A DNA stretch of 9,353 nt from Oscillospiraceae bacterium. Its GTDB lineage: Bacteria > Bacillota > Clostridia > Oscillospirales > Oscillospiraceae. The position numbers and the translations under genes are program-made. Positions 1-6,728 of this stretch are shown here, in pieces. The stretch lies in contig JAFPTE010000018.1 of NCBI GenBank assembly GCA_017400415.1, forward strand, positions 1-9,353, read 5' to 3'. The notes under the pieces are model-generated. The model did not search any database. It was given only the letters and a program-made list of their open reading frames with translations, and was not told where the DNA came from. The first letter of the stretch is position 1. Every line of letters begins with the position of its first letter.

Positions 1-57
1 GAGGACCCGGAAAATGACCGGATTCGGGATTTTCTGAGCCATATTTCACAAAAATGA
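1..57 (+). CDS. C-terminal end of an amino acid ABC transporter ATP-binding protein (partial)
   Basis: The first 18 codons are open in frame 1 and end at TGA (55-57). The peptide reads EDPENDRIRDFLSHISQK. This resembles the usual end of GlnQ/TcyC-type ATPases, where the last helix follows a pattern like 'xxPxxxRTxxFLsxi'. The next gene is the solute-binding protein of the same transporter class, 13 bp downstream, and its Shine-Dalgarno sequence begins inside this stop region, so the two are very likely one operon. The Walker and signature motifs lie outside the window. The family call rests on a short tail plus context; the reading frame itself is clear. Confidence 0.68.
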   Translation, partial: EDPENDRIRDFLSHISQK

Positions 58-70
58 GGAGAGATGAAAG

Positions 71-868
71 ATGAAAAAGGTAATCGCAATTGTCCTGGCG
101 GCAGTAATGCTTCTGGCGCTGCTGGCCGCCTGCAGTCAGCCCGATAAGGGCGGCGACGTTCTGGAGCAGGTGAAGAAGAGCGGCAAGCTTGTGGTGGCCA
201 TGGAGGGCACCTGGGCACCCTGGACCTACCACGATGAAAATGACAAGCTGGTGGGCTTCGACGTGGAGGTGGCCCGGGCCATCGCCGGGAAGCTGGGCGT
301 GGAGGCGGAGTTTGTTGAGGGCGCCTGGTCCGGCCTTTTCACCGGCTTTGAGACCGGCCGCTACGATATCATCGCCAACGGAGTGGATATTACCGAGGAG
401 CGCAGCGCCAAATATGACTTCACCACCCCCTATGCCTACAGCTACACCGTGCTCATAGTCCGTGGGGACAATGACAGCATCAGGAGCTTTGAGGACCTGA
501 AGGGAAAGAAGACCGCCAACAGTATCGACAGCACCTATATGCTCCTGGCCGAGGAGTACGGCGCCACCGTCAGCGGCGTGGAGAGCCTGGAGGAGACCCT
601 GAACATGGTACTGGCCGGCCGTGTGGACGCCACCCTGAACGCCGAGGTGAGCCTGAACGACTATCTGCGGGAGCATCCGGACGCCAATCTGAAGGTGGTC
701 TGCAAGACCGCCGAGCCCACCAATGTGGCCATCCCCATCCGTAAGGGCCAGGAGTGCAAGGCACTGAACGAGGCCATCTCCAAGGCCATTGAGGAGCTGA
801 GGGCCGAGGGCAAGCTCACGGAGATCAGCAAGAAGTACTTCAACGGCTTCGACATCACCACAAAATAA
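71..868 (+). CDS. Polar amino acid (possibly cystine) ABC transporter substrate-binding lipoprotein
   Basis: This is a 265-residue extracellular solute-binding protein, family 3 (SBP_bac_3). Residues 1-21 form a lipoprotein signal: MKK, a hydrophobic run, then lipobox L18-A19-A20-C21, so the mature protein should be anchored by Cys21 on the outer face of the membrane. Typical family blocks follow: 'GFDVEVARAIAGKLGV' (about 63-78), 'GRYDIIANGVDITEER' (about 96-111), 'YDFTTPYAYS' (about 115-124) and 'FEDLKGKKTA' (about 141-150). The binding-lobe wording resembles cystine-binding proteins of the TcyA/FliY group, but substrate cannot be fixed by eye; glutamine or another polar amino acid remains possible. 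GAGGAGAG at 56-63 lies 7 bp before the ATG and decides the start. An ATPase tail lies just upstream. No permease gene follows; a shared terminator does, so any permease must lie upstream. Confidence 0.92.
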   Translation: MKKVIAIVLAAVMLLALLAACSQPDKGGDVLEQVKKSGKLVVAMEGTWAPWTYHDENDKLVGFDVEVARAIAGKLGVEAEFVEGAWSGLFTGFETGRYDIIANGVDITEERSAKYDFTTPYAYSYTVLIVRGDNDSIRSFEDLKGKKTANSIDSTYMLLAEEYGATVSGVESLEETLNMVLAGRVDATLNAEVSLNDYLREHPDANLKVVCKTAEPTNVAIPIRKGQECKALNEAISKAIEELRAEGKLTEISKKYFNGFDITTK

Positions 869-871
869 AAC

Positions 872-899
872 AGGCCCTTCACGGTACCGTGAAGGGCCT
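872..899. terminator. Bidirectional intrinsic terminator (perfect 28-bp palindrome)
   Basis: Bases 872-899 equal their own reverse complement over all 28 positions, giving a GC-rich hairpin centred on GGTACC. It starts 3 bp after the stop of the plus-strand binding protein and ends 12 bp from the stop of the minus-strand lipid kinase gene. For minus-strand transcripts the stem is followed by TGTTTTATTTTG, a good U-rich tail. For plus-strand transcripts the tail is weaker (TTGCTGTATCCTTTTA). One hairpin therefore probably ends both converging operons, more efficiently for the minus strand. Confidence 0.9.
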
Positions 900-911
900 T
901 GCTGTATCCTT

Positions 912-1802
912 TTATACCAGCAGGCGCATGGCCTGCCTGTGGCTGGAGGCTGTGACGTTCTCATAAGCGCCGCCGTCCTCTCCGTCCACGGTCCAGGAGA
1001 CAGGCCGGTCAAACCGGAAGCTGATGACGGAGGCGTGGAGCAGCATGACGTTTTCGCTGTTGAAGCGCTTTGCCAGCACGTCGTTGATGGTGCCCGAGAG
1101 CTCCACGGCGTCCCGGGGGTTCCGGACCAGCAGCACCTCAAAGATGCCGTCGTCCAGGGCCACGTCCTCCAAAGGGAGCTTTATTATGCCCGCCACGGAG
1201 GTGGAGTTCATGACGGCGCCGATGATGAACTCATCCTCAATGACCTTTCCGTCATAGGTGACCTGAGCACGCACCGGCCGGATGTTGGGCAGGGAGGAGA
1301 GGGCCTGGGCCAGATAGGCCAGGTAGCCCCAGCTGTTTTTGGACTCCTGGGGCGTGGCATAGCTTATCTCCGTAAAGGCGCCGAAGGCCGCCACGTAGCC
1401 GAAAAAGCGGGTGCCGAACTGGCCCACGTCCACCTGGCGGATGTTGTTCATGGCCAGGTGCTCAATAACGCCCTCGGTGGTTTGAGGCAGCTCAAAGGAG
1501 GAGGCCATGTCGTTTGTGGTGCCCAGGGGGATGTAGCCCACGGCGGGGCGCCTGTCCTCCGGCAGGGCCATGATGCCGTTGACCACCTCGCTGAGGGTGC
1601 CGTCGCCCCCGTTGCATATAAGGCGGTCATAATCGCCGCCGTACTGCCGGGCAAAGTCCGCAGCGTCGCCCCTCTTTTCCGTGACGTAAACGCTGACGCA
1701 CCGGCCGCCCCTTCCCAGGGCGGAGACGATGTTCAGAAGATAGTTTTTAATAAGTCCCCGGCCGGAGACCGGGTTTACGATGAGCATTGTTCCTTGCGGC
1801 AT
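912..1802 (-). CDS. Diacylglycerol kinase family lipid kinase (YegS/DgkB-like)
   Basis: This is a 296-residue member of the DAGK catalytic-domain family, predicted to phosphorylate a lipid alcohol such as diacylglycerol with ATP at the membrane face. Visible motifs are 'NPVSGRG' (10-16), the nucleotide-binding loop 'NGGDGT' (64-69), 'PLGTTND' (92-98), 'DDGIFEV' (217-223) and 'WTVDGE' (270-275) near the C-terminus. Length matches soluble YegS/DgkB enzymes. There is no signal peptide or membrane segment. AGAAGGG lies about 7 bp upstream of the ATG at 1802. The gene starts 30 bp after serA's stop and is last in the mtaB-serC-serA operon, followed by the terminator at 872-899. In Gram-positive bacteria DgkB recycles diacylglycerol from lipoteichoic acid synthesis; whether this copy does so, or acts on another lipid, is not visible. 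It has no obvious functional link to serine synthesis. Confidence 0.9.
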   Translation of the reverse strand: MPQGTMLIVNPVSGRGLIKNYLLNIVSALGRGGRCVSVYVTEKRGDAADFARQYGGDYDRLICNGGDGTLSEVVNGIMALPEDRRPAVGYIPLGTTNDMASSFELPQTTEGVIEHLAMNNIRQVDVGQFGTRFFGYVAAFGAFTEISYATPQESKNSWGYLAYLAQALSSLPNIRPVRAQVTYDGKVIEDEFIIGAVMNSTSVAGIIKLPLEDVALDDGIFEVLLVRNPRDAVELSGTINDVLAKRFNSENVMLLHASVISFRFDRPVSWTVDGEDGGAYENVTASSHRQAMRLLV

Positions 1803-1832
1803 ACAGTTATCCCTTCTGCCGCCCAGGGCGGC

Positions 1833-3014
1833 TCATTTTTTCCTTGCGGGGATGATGCGGACCCGGATAATGTGGTTCTGGGAGTTCAGAGCGTCCACCA
1901 GGGAGGCGTCCGGCTCGGAGGAGATCTCCAGCATGGTGTAGGCGATGGGGAATTCCTTGGTGGAGGCGTTCACCATGTTCTCGATGTTGATGCCCCGGGA
2001 GGAGATGGCGGAGGTGAGCTGGGCAATGACATTGGGCACGTTCTTGTGGAACACGCAGATGCGGGCGTTGCCGCTGGGGGCCATCTTGGCCACGCCGAAG
2101 TTCACGGAGTTGACGATGTTGCCGTTCTCCATATAGTCCAGGGCCTGACGGGCGGCCATCATGGCGCAGTTCTCCTCGCTCTCAAAGGTGGTGCCGCCCA
2201 GGTGGGGAGTCATGACCACGTTTTTCCGGCCGATAAGGTTGTTGGTGGGGAAGTCGGTCACGAATCTGGCCACTTTTCCGCTTTCCAGGGCGGCCAGCAT
2301 GGCGGGCTCGTTGACGACCTCCTGCCGGGCGTAGTTGATGATGCGTACCCCGTCCTTCATTCTGGACAGGAGCTCGGCGTCAAACATATCCCGGGTCTCG
2401 TCGTTGAGGGGCACGTGGAGGGTGATGAAATCGCAGTCGGAAAGCTCAGTCAGGCTGGAAACTCTGGTAACTCTGTTGGAGATGTGCCAGGCGGCGTCCA
2501 CGGAAAGATAGGGGTCATAGCCGTAGACGTCCATGCCCAGGTGAATGGCGATATTGGCAACGATTCTGCCCACGTTGCCCATGCCCACAACGCCCAGCTT
2601 TTTGCCCATGTACTCCGGGCCGGCAAAGCGGGCCTTGATCTTCTCCATGGTCTTGGCCACGTCGCCGTTTGCGGTGTCGAAGCCGTCCACCCAGTCCATG
2701 GCGCCCTTGATGTCACGGCAGGCCATGCTGAGGCCGAAGAGGAAAAGCTCCTTGACGCCGTTGGCGTTGCCGCCGGGGGTGTTGAAGACCACGATGCCCC
2801 TCTCGGCGCAGCGGCCCAGGGGGATGGTGTTCACGCCGATGCCGGCTCTGGCGATGCACTGGACCTCCGGGCCGAAGTCATAGTCCAGGATGTTAAGGGC
2901 ACGGACGAAAATCACGTCGGGGTTTTCCACATTGTCGCCGATTTCGCAGCCGCCCTTGCGGAGCATTTCGACGCAGGCAGGGGAGATGTTGTTCAGTGTC
3001 TTTATTTTATACAT
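1833..3014 (-). CDS. serA: D-3-phosphoglycerate dehydrogenase (short form with C-terminal ACT domain)
   Basis: This 393-residue NAD-dependent D-2-hydroxyacid dehydrogenase is predicted to oxidise 3-phosphoglycerate to 3-phosphohydroxypyruvate, the first step of serine synthesis. Its N-terminal substrate domain includes 'ARAGIGVNTIPL' (55-66). The Rossmann core has GMGNVG (144-149) followed by 'YGYDPY' (164-169), whose Asp should select NAD. Of the usual Arg-Glu-His triad, Arg230 ('INYAR') and His271 ('TPHLGG') are present, but the segment that carries Glu in E. coli SerA reads 'DFPTNN' (254-259), with Asn in the aligned place. Residues from about 318 form an ACT domain, a common site of serine feedback. 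TTGGAGTGA upstream of the ATG at 3014 is a good ribosome-binding site. serC, the next pathway step, sits 44 bp upstream in the same operon, which strongly supports the SerA call over another 2-hydroxyacid dehydrogenase. Confidence 0.93.
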   Translation of the reverse strand: MYKIKTLNNISPACVEMLRKGGCEIGDNVENPDVIFVRALNILDYDFGPEVQCIARAGIGVNTIPLGRCAERGIVVFNTPGGNANGVKELFLFGLSMACRDIKGAMDWVDGFDTANGDVAKTMEKIKARFAGPEYMGKKLGVVGMGNVGRIVANIAIHLGMDVYGYDPYLSVDAAWHISNRVTRVSSLTELSDCDFITLHVPLNDETRDMFDAELLSRMKDGVRIINYARQEVVNEPAMLAALESGKVARFVTDFPTNNLIGRKNVVMTPHLGGTTFESEENCAMMAARQALDYMENGNIVNSVNFGVAKMAPSGNARICVFHKNVPNVIAQLTSAISSRGINIENMVNASTKEFPIAYTMLEISSEPDASLVDALNSQNHIIRVRIIPARKK

Positions 3015-3058
3015 ATTCTATCACTCCAAGGGTGAAAATTCTGTAAATTAATGGGGAA

Positions 3059-4147
3059 TCATCTGTGGCTGCGTTCAAATTCTTCCATGAACGCCACTAA
3101 TTTCTCCACGCCCTCCACAGGCATGGCGTTGTAGATGGAGGCCCGCATGCCGCCGGTGAGCCGGTGGCCCTTCAGGTTCACAAGGCCCTGGGCAGCGGCG
3201 CTTTTCACAAACTCAGCGTCCAGCTCCTCGCTGCCGGTGCGGAAGGTCACGTTCATCTTGGAACGGGAATCCTTTTTGGCGAAGGGCTTGAAGAGCCTGC
3301 TGCCGTCCAGGAAGTCGTAGAGCATGGAGGAGCGGACCTCACGGAGCTCGTTCATGCCGGAAAGGCCCCCGTGCTCCCGGACCCAGTCCAGCACCAGACC
3401 CAGCATGTAGATGGTGTAGCAGGGCGGGGTGTTCAGCATGGAGTCGTTCTTGGCCATGACCTCATAGCTCATGAGGGTGGGGGTGTAGGCCGCCTCGCCC
3501 CCCAGAAGCTTCCTGTCGATGATGACCACCGCCATGCCCGCCGGGGCCATGTTTTTCTGAACGCCGCCGTAGACTATGCCGTAGCGGGAGATATCAACCG
3601 GGAAGGAGAGCATGTCGGAGGACATATCGCACACCAGGGGCACGGAGCCGGTCTCGGGCACGTAGTTCCACTCGGTGCCGAAAATGGTGTTGTTGGAGCA
3701 GTAATAGAAGTAGCCGGGGTTCTCGGAAAGGGTTATCTCGCTCTTTTCAGGTATGCGGTCGAAGCCCGTTGCCTCACCGGAGGCGGCTATGCGGACTTCG
3801 CCGTACTTCTGGGCCTCCGCGGCGGCCTTCTTGGAGAAGACGCCGGTCTTGGCGTAGTCGGCGGAGCCGGTGCGGCCCATAAGATTCATGGGGATGGCCG
3901 CAAACTGCAGGGTGGCGCCCCCCTGCATGAAGAGGATCTCATGGCTTTCGGGAATGCCCATGACCTCACGAAGGTCGCTCTTCACCCTCTGGAAAAGGTC
4001 CATATAGACCTTGCTGCGGTGGCTCATCTCCATAACGGACATGCCGGAGCCGCCGTAGTTTTCCATCTCCGCCGCCGCACGGCGCAGAACGGAGAGGGGG
4101 AGCATGGAGGGGCCTGCGGAGAAATTGTAAACTCTTTCGCTGCTCAT
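3059..4147 (-). CDS. serC: Phosphoserine aminotransferase
   Basis: This PLP enzyme transfers an amino group from glutamate to 3-phosphohydroxypyruvate, giving phosphoserine, the second step of serine synthesis. The chosen ATG at 4147 gives 362 residues starting MSSERVYNFSAGPSMLP, the classic SerC opening. An in-frame ATG at 4156 would add three residues, but it directly abuts the GAAAGGA ribosome-binding site and so has no spacing; the 4147 start has 8 bp. The PLP lysine lies in 'YGGVQKNMAPAG' and falls at residue 198 with this start, the same number as in E. coli SerC. 'MQGGATLQF' (about 74-82) and 'NNTIFGTEW' (about 152-160) are further family marks. The gene follows mtaB after 13 bp, its ribosome-binding site overlaps mtaB's stop codon, and serA is next downstream, so coupled translation is likely. 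Confidence 0.95.
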   Translation of the reverse strand: MSSERVYNFSAGPSMLPLSVLRRAAAEMENYGGSGMSVMEMSHRSKVYMDLFQRVKSDLREVMGIPESHEILFMQGGATLQFAAIPMNLMGRTGSADYAKTGVFSKKAAAEAQKYGEVRIAASGEATGFDRIPEKSEITLSENPGYFYYCSNNTIFGTEWNYVPETGSVPLVCDMSSDMLSFPVDISRYGIVYGGVQKNMAPAGMAVVIIDRKLLGGEAAYTPTLMSYEVMAKNDSMLNTPPCYTIYMLGLVLDWVREHGGLSGMNELREVRSSMLYDFLDGSRLFKPFAKKDSRSKMNVTFRTGSEELDAEFVKSAAAQGLVNLKGHRLTGGMRASIYNAMPVEGVEKLVAFMEEFERSHR

Positions 4148-4155
4148 TGGGGTCA

Positions 4156-4162
4156 TCCTTTC
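4156..4162 (-). promoter_or_regulatory. Ribosome-binding site of serC, overlapping the mtaB stop codon
   Basis: On the minus strand the mtaB stop (TGA, 4163-4161) runs into GAAAGGA (4162-4156), followed by TGACCCCA and the ATG at 4147. The 8-bp spacing supports the downstream of two in-frame ATGs as the serC start. The overlap suggests that ribosomes finishing mtaB help start serC. Confidence 0.7.
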
Positions 4163-5453
4163 AATTCGTTTCCGTCACCACGCCCCGGAGGGCAGCAGGT
4201 CCGGCCTCGGTTATGAGAACAGGGAGAATGCGGCCCCGGAGGTCCGTTCCCTCTGACTGAACTACAAGATAGTTTTCGCTGTGGCCCTGCCAGAGGCCGC
4301 CCTCCTGCTCCTCAAAGAGGACGTGGAGAGTTCTGCCAACCTGGCGGGAGAGGAATTCCGCCTTCATATCGGCGGCCAGGGCGGAGGCCACCCGGGCCCG
4401 GTCCTCCTTCACCTTTCTGGTAAGCTGCTCCATTCCGGCGGCGGGAGTGCCCTTCCGGACGGAATAGGGAAAAACGTGCATGGCGGAGAAGGCGCATTTT
4501 TCAATAAACTCAAGGGTCCGGGAAAACTCCTCTTCGGTCTCGCCGGGGAAGCCGGTGATAAGGTCCGCCGTTATGCCGCAGTTGGGGAAGTGCCGCCGCA
4601 GCCTCTCAACAGCGGAGTAAAAGAGGGAGGTATCGTACCTGCGCTTCATCCGGGAGAGGGTTGCGTCGCAGCCGGACTGAAGGGACAGATGGAAGTGGGG
4701 CAGCAGGTTTGGCTTTTTCGCCAGATTTTCGCAGAATTCCTCCGTCACGCACCGGGGCTCCAGGGAACCCAGATGTATCCGGCACCTGGGCGCAGCATCG
4801 CAGACGGCGCATGTCACGTCCTCAAGGGTGGGGTGACCGGGCAGGTCCCTTCCGTAGGAGGCGATTTCGATTCCGGTCATGACTATCTCCCGGAAGCCCT
4901 GTGCCTCCAGGTCCGCCGCCGCTCTTTTCGCATCCTCCATAGGCAGGGAGAGCACAGCCCCCCTGGCATAGGGTATGACGCAGTAGGAGCAGAAGTTTAC
5001 GCAGCCGTCCTCGATTTTCAGAAGGGCCCGGCTCCGGTGCTGAGTGCTGCCGGCGGGAAGGGCCTCAAAGGTCCTGCGGCGGAAGGGCTGGTCAATGTTC
5101 TGAACGGTGCCGCCCCGGTCCATATCGTGGATGGCCTGGGCCAGGGCCGCCCTGTCGCCGCTGCCGAAGAGGACGGCAGGGGAGAGCTTTGCGGCGTTTT
5201 CCGGCTCCGTCTGGCTCCAGCAGCCGCAGAGGATGAGCCTTGCGCCCGGGGCGGCCTTGCTGAGGGCCTGCCTGGCGCACTGGCGGGATTTCTGGACGGC
5301 CTTGGCGGTTACGGCGCAGGTGTTTATGCACACGGCGTCCGCACCGTCGGGCTCGTCACAGATCTCGTGGCCCAGACGCTCCAGCATGGAGGCCAGAGCC
5401 TGGGACTCGTACTGGTTTACCTTGCAGCCCAGGGTTTGAATAAATATCTTCAT
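4161..5453 (-). CDS. mtaB: tRNA (t6A37) methylthiotransferase MtaB, radical SAM enzyme
   Basis: This 430-residue methylthiotransferase is predicted to add a methylthio group to C2 of N6-threonylcarbamoyladenosine at tRNA position 37 (ms2t6A), which helps decoding of ANN codons. The N-terminal UPF0004 domain opens with 'TLGCKVNQYES', the MtaB form rather than MiaB ('GCQMN') or RimO ('GCPKN'). Its auxiliary [4Fe-4S] cysteines are Cys10, Cys46 ('INTCAVT') and Cys78 ('CGCWSQ'). The radical SAM motif CxxxCxxC is Cys151, Cys155 and Cys158, followed by 'PYARG'. 'EIVMTGIEIASYGRD' is another MtaB-type block. A TRAM-like tail follows from about residue 372. AAGAGGAA lies upstream of the ATG at 5453. 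It is the first gene of the serine operon, and a cysteine desulfurase is transcribed divergently, a plausible source of the sulfur its clusters need (inference). Confidence 0.94.
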   Translation of the reverse strand: MKIFIQTLGCKVNQYESQALASMLERLGHEICDEPDGADAVCINTCAVTAKAVQKSRQCARQALSKAAPGARLILCGCWSQTEPENAAKLSPAVLFGSGDRAALAQAIHDMDRGGTVQNIDQPFRRRTFEALPAGSTQHRSRALLKIEDGCVNFCSYCVIPYARGAVLSLPMEDAKRAAADLEAQGFREIVMTGIEIASYGRDLPGHPTLEDVTCAVCDAAPRCRIHLGSLEPRCVTEEFCENLAKKPNLLPHFHLSLQSGCDATLSRMKRRYDTSLFYSAVERLRRHFPNCGITADLITGFPGETEEEFSRTLEFIEKCAFSAMHVFPYSVRKGTPAAGMEQLTRKVKEDRARVASALAADMKAEFLSRQVGRTLHVLFEEQEGGLWQGHSENYLVVQSEGTDLRGRILPVLITEAGPAALRGVVTETN

Positions 5454-5463
5454 ACGGTTCCTC

Positions 5464-5492
5464 TTGTTAAAACTGGGAAAGTGGTGTATAAT
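5464..5492 (+). promoter_or_regulatory. Sigma-70-type promoter for the cysteine desulfurase operon
   Basis: TTGTTA (5464-5469) and a perfect TATAAT (5487-5492) are separated by exactly 17 bp. Transcription should start near 5499, giving a leader of about 75 nt before the ATG at 5574. The -35 box touches the ribosome-binding site of the divergent mtaB (5458-5465). The call is by consensus match only. Confidence 0.75.
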
Positions 5493-5536
5493 GTCAGGGC
5501 TGAGCTGAGTATAGTCATGGATATATATTCAAGATG

Positions 5537-5565
5537 ATTATACTTCATTCTTTTTCGCATTTCAA
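5537..5565 (-). promoter_or_regulatory. Sigma-70-type promoter for the mtaB-serC-serA-lipid kinase operon
   Basis: Read on the minus strand, TTGAAA (5565-5560) and a perfect TATAAT (5542-5537) are separated by exactly 17 bp. Transcription should start near 5530, giving a leader of about 76 nt before the mtaB ATG. The -35 box overlaps the AAGG ribosome-binding site of the plus-strand cysteine desulfurase (5564-5567). It faces the plus-strand promoter at 5464-5492. Confidence 0.77.
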
Positions 5566-5573
5566 GGTGATAA

Positions 5574-6728
5574 ATGTTGAATGTTTACTTCGATAATGCC
5601 TCCACAACTATGCCAAGTGACGAGGCCAGGGCCGCAGCGGCCGCTGCAATGGCCGAAAGCTGGGCAAATCCCAGCTCCGCCCACGGTCCCGGCAGGCAGG
5701 CCGCAGGGCTCCTTGCCCGGAGCCGTGAGGCCGTAGGGGAGGCCCTGGGCGCAGATCCCGGTGAGATTTACTTCACCTCCGGCGGCACGGAGGGGGACAA
5801 CTGGGCCTTGCGGAGCGGCGCCTTCCTGGGGCGCCACCGGGGAAGGCACATCATAACCGCACGGACCGAGCACGCCGCCGTTCTGGATACGGCCCGTTAT
5901 CTGGGGACCCAGGGGTGGGAGGTAACATACCTGGCCCCGGACAAAACCGGCGCAGTGCCCCTGGAGGCTCTTGCTTCCGCCCTCCGGGAGGATACGGTGC
6001 TGGTGAGCCTTATGCTTGTCAATAACGAGACCGGGGCAGTAAACCCCATTGCCCGGGCCTCGGAGCTCATACGGGAGAAAAGCCCCGCGGCCGTCTTCCA
6101 TGTGGACGCCGTACAGGCCTTCCTGAAAATCCCCTTCACGCCGAAAAAGCTGGGGGCGGACCTGGTTACGGTCAGCTCCCATAAGATCCACGGGCCCAAG
6201 GGCGCCGGCGCCTTGTACATACGCCGGGGCCTGAGGCTGCCGGCCATGGTCACCGGCGGGGGACAGGAGGGCTCTCTCAGACCCGGCACGGAGGCCATGC
6301 CTGCCATTGCGGGCTTTGCCGCCGCCGCCCGGGAGGGAAAGGCCAACATGGAGGAGAATATGGCCCGGGTCACCGCCGTCCGGGACCGGGTACGGGAGCT
6401 GGTTTCGGAGTATCTTCCGGAGGCTGTGTTCATAGGGGGCGGCTCCCCCCACATTCTTAGCCTGAGCCTGCCCGGCTACCGCAGCGAGGTGCTCATGAGC
6501 TGGCTGGACGGGGCCGGAATCTGCGTCTCCCGTTCCTCCGCCTGTAAGAGGGGAGCCCGGAGCCATGTGCTGGAGGCCATGGGGCTCAGAAGCGACGTTA
6601 TTGACGGCGCCATCCGCCTGAGCTTCTCCGGATACAATACTCTCCGGGAGGCGGAGTATTTCGCAAAAACCCTGCAGGAGGCCGCTGTGCGCCTCCGGAC
6701 AACAGTTAAAAGAGGAGGAAAACGATGA
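5574..6728 (+). CDS. Cysteine desulfurase (class V aminotransferase fold, NifS/IscS family)
   Basis: This 384-residue PLP enzyme is predicted to take sulfur from cysteine as an enzyme-bound persulfide, releasing alanine, for Fe-S clusters and thiolated tRNA or cofactors. It opens with 'YFDNASTT' (5-12). Expected active-site residues are His100 ('TEH'), Asp178 and Gln181 ('HVDAVQ'), the PLP lysine Lys204 ('SSHKIHGPKG') and the persulfide cysteine Cys324 ('SSACKRG'). These spacings run close to IscS (His104, Asp180, Gln183, Lys206, Cys328). The stretch after the cysteine is about two residues shorter than in IscS. AAGG, 6 bp before the ATG, sets the start. No iscU, sufU or thiI follows, so its sulfur acceptor is not evident. 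Its stop overlaps the next gene's start (ATGA), making translation coupling likely. I leave the symbol blank because iscS, nifS and related names cannot be told apart here. Confidence 0.94.
   Translation: MLNVYFDNASTTMPSDEARAAAAAAMAESWANPSSAHGPGRQAAGLLARSREAVGEALGADPGEIYFTSGGTEGDNWALRSGAFLGRHRGRHIITARTEHAAVLDTARYLGTQGWEVTYLAPDKTGAVPLEALASALREDTVLVSLMLVNNETGAVNPIARASELIREKSPAAVFHVDAVQAFLKIPFTPKKLGADLVTVSSHKIHGPKGAGALYIRRGLRLPAMVTGGGQEGSLRPGTEAMPAIAGFAAAAREGKANMEENMARVTAVRDRVRELVSEYLPEAVFIGGGSPHILSLSLPGYRSEVLMSWLDGAGICVSRSSACKRGARSHVLEAMGLRSDVIDGAIRLSFSGYNTLREAEYFAKTLQEAAVRLRTTVKRGGKR

Noticed and set aside
939..3035. 698-codon plus-strand open frame opposite the lipid kinase and serA genes
   Set aside because: It is antisense to two clearly recognisable genes, rich in His/Gly/Val/Asp repeats typical of reversed GC-biased codons, and matches no family I know.
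4148..4156. serC starting at the upstream ATG (position 4156)
   Set aside because: The ribosome-binding site directly abuts that ATG. The ATG at 4147 has proper spacing and gives the standard SerC N-terminus and length.
3164..5537. Long plus-strand open frames (3164-4216 and 4281-5537) opposite serC and mtaB
   Set aside because: The opposite strand holds full-length SerC and MtaB with catalytic motifs; these frames are low-complexity shadows.
5454..5573. T-box, riboswitch or leader peptide between mtaB and the desulfurase
   Set aside because: The leaders are only about 75 nt, with no T-box core, no aptamer pattern and no terminator hairpin. The only tiny frame (ATG at 5517, six codons) lacks a ribosome-binding site.
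5562..6566. 334-codon minus-strand open frame opposite the cysteine desulfurase
   Set aside because: It is Gly/Pro-rich with no motif, while the plus strand encodes a complete PLP enzyme.
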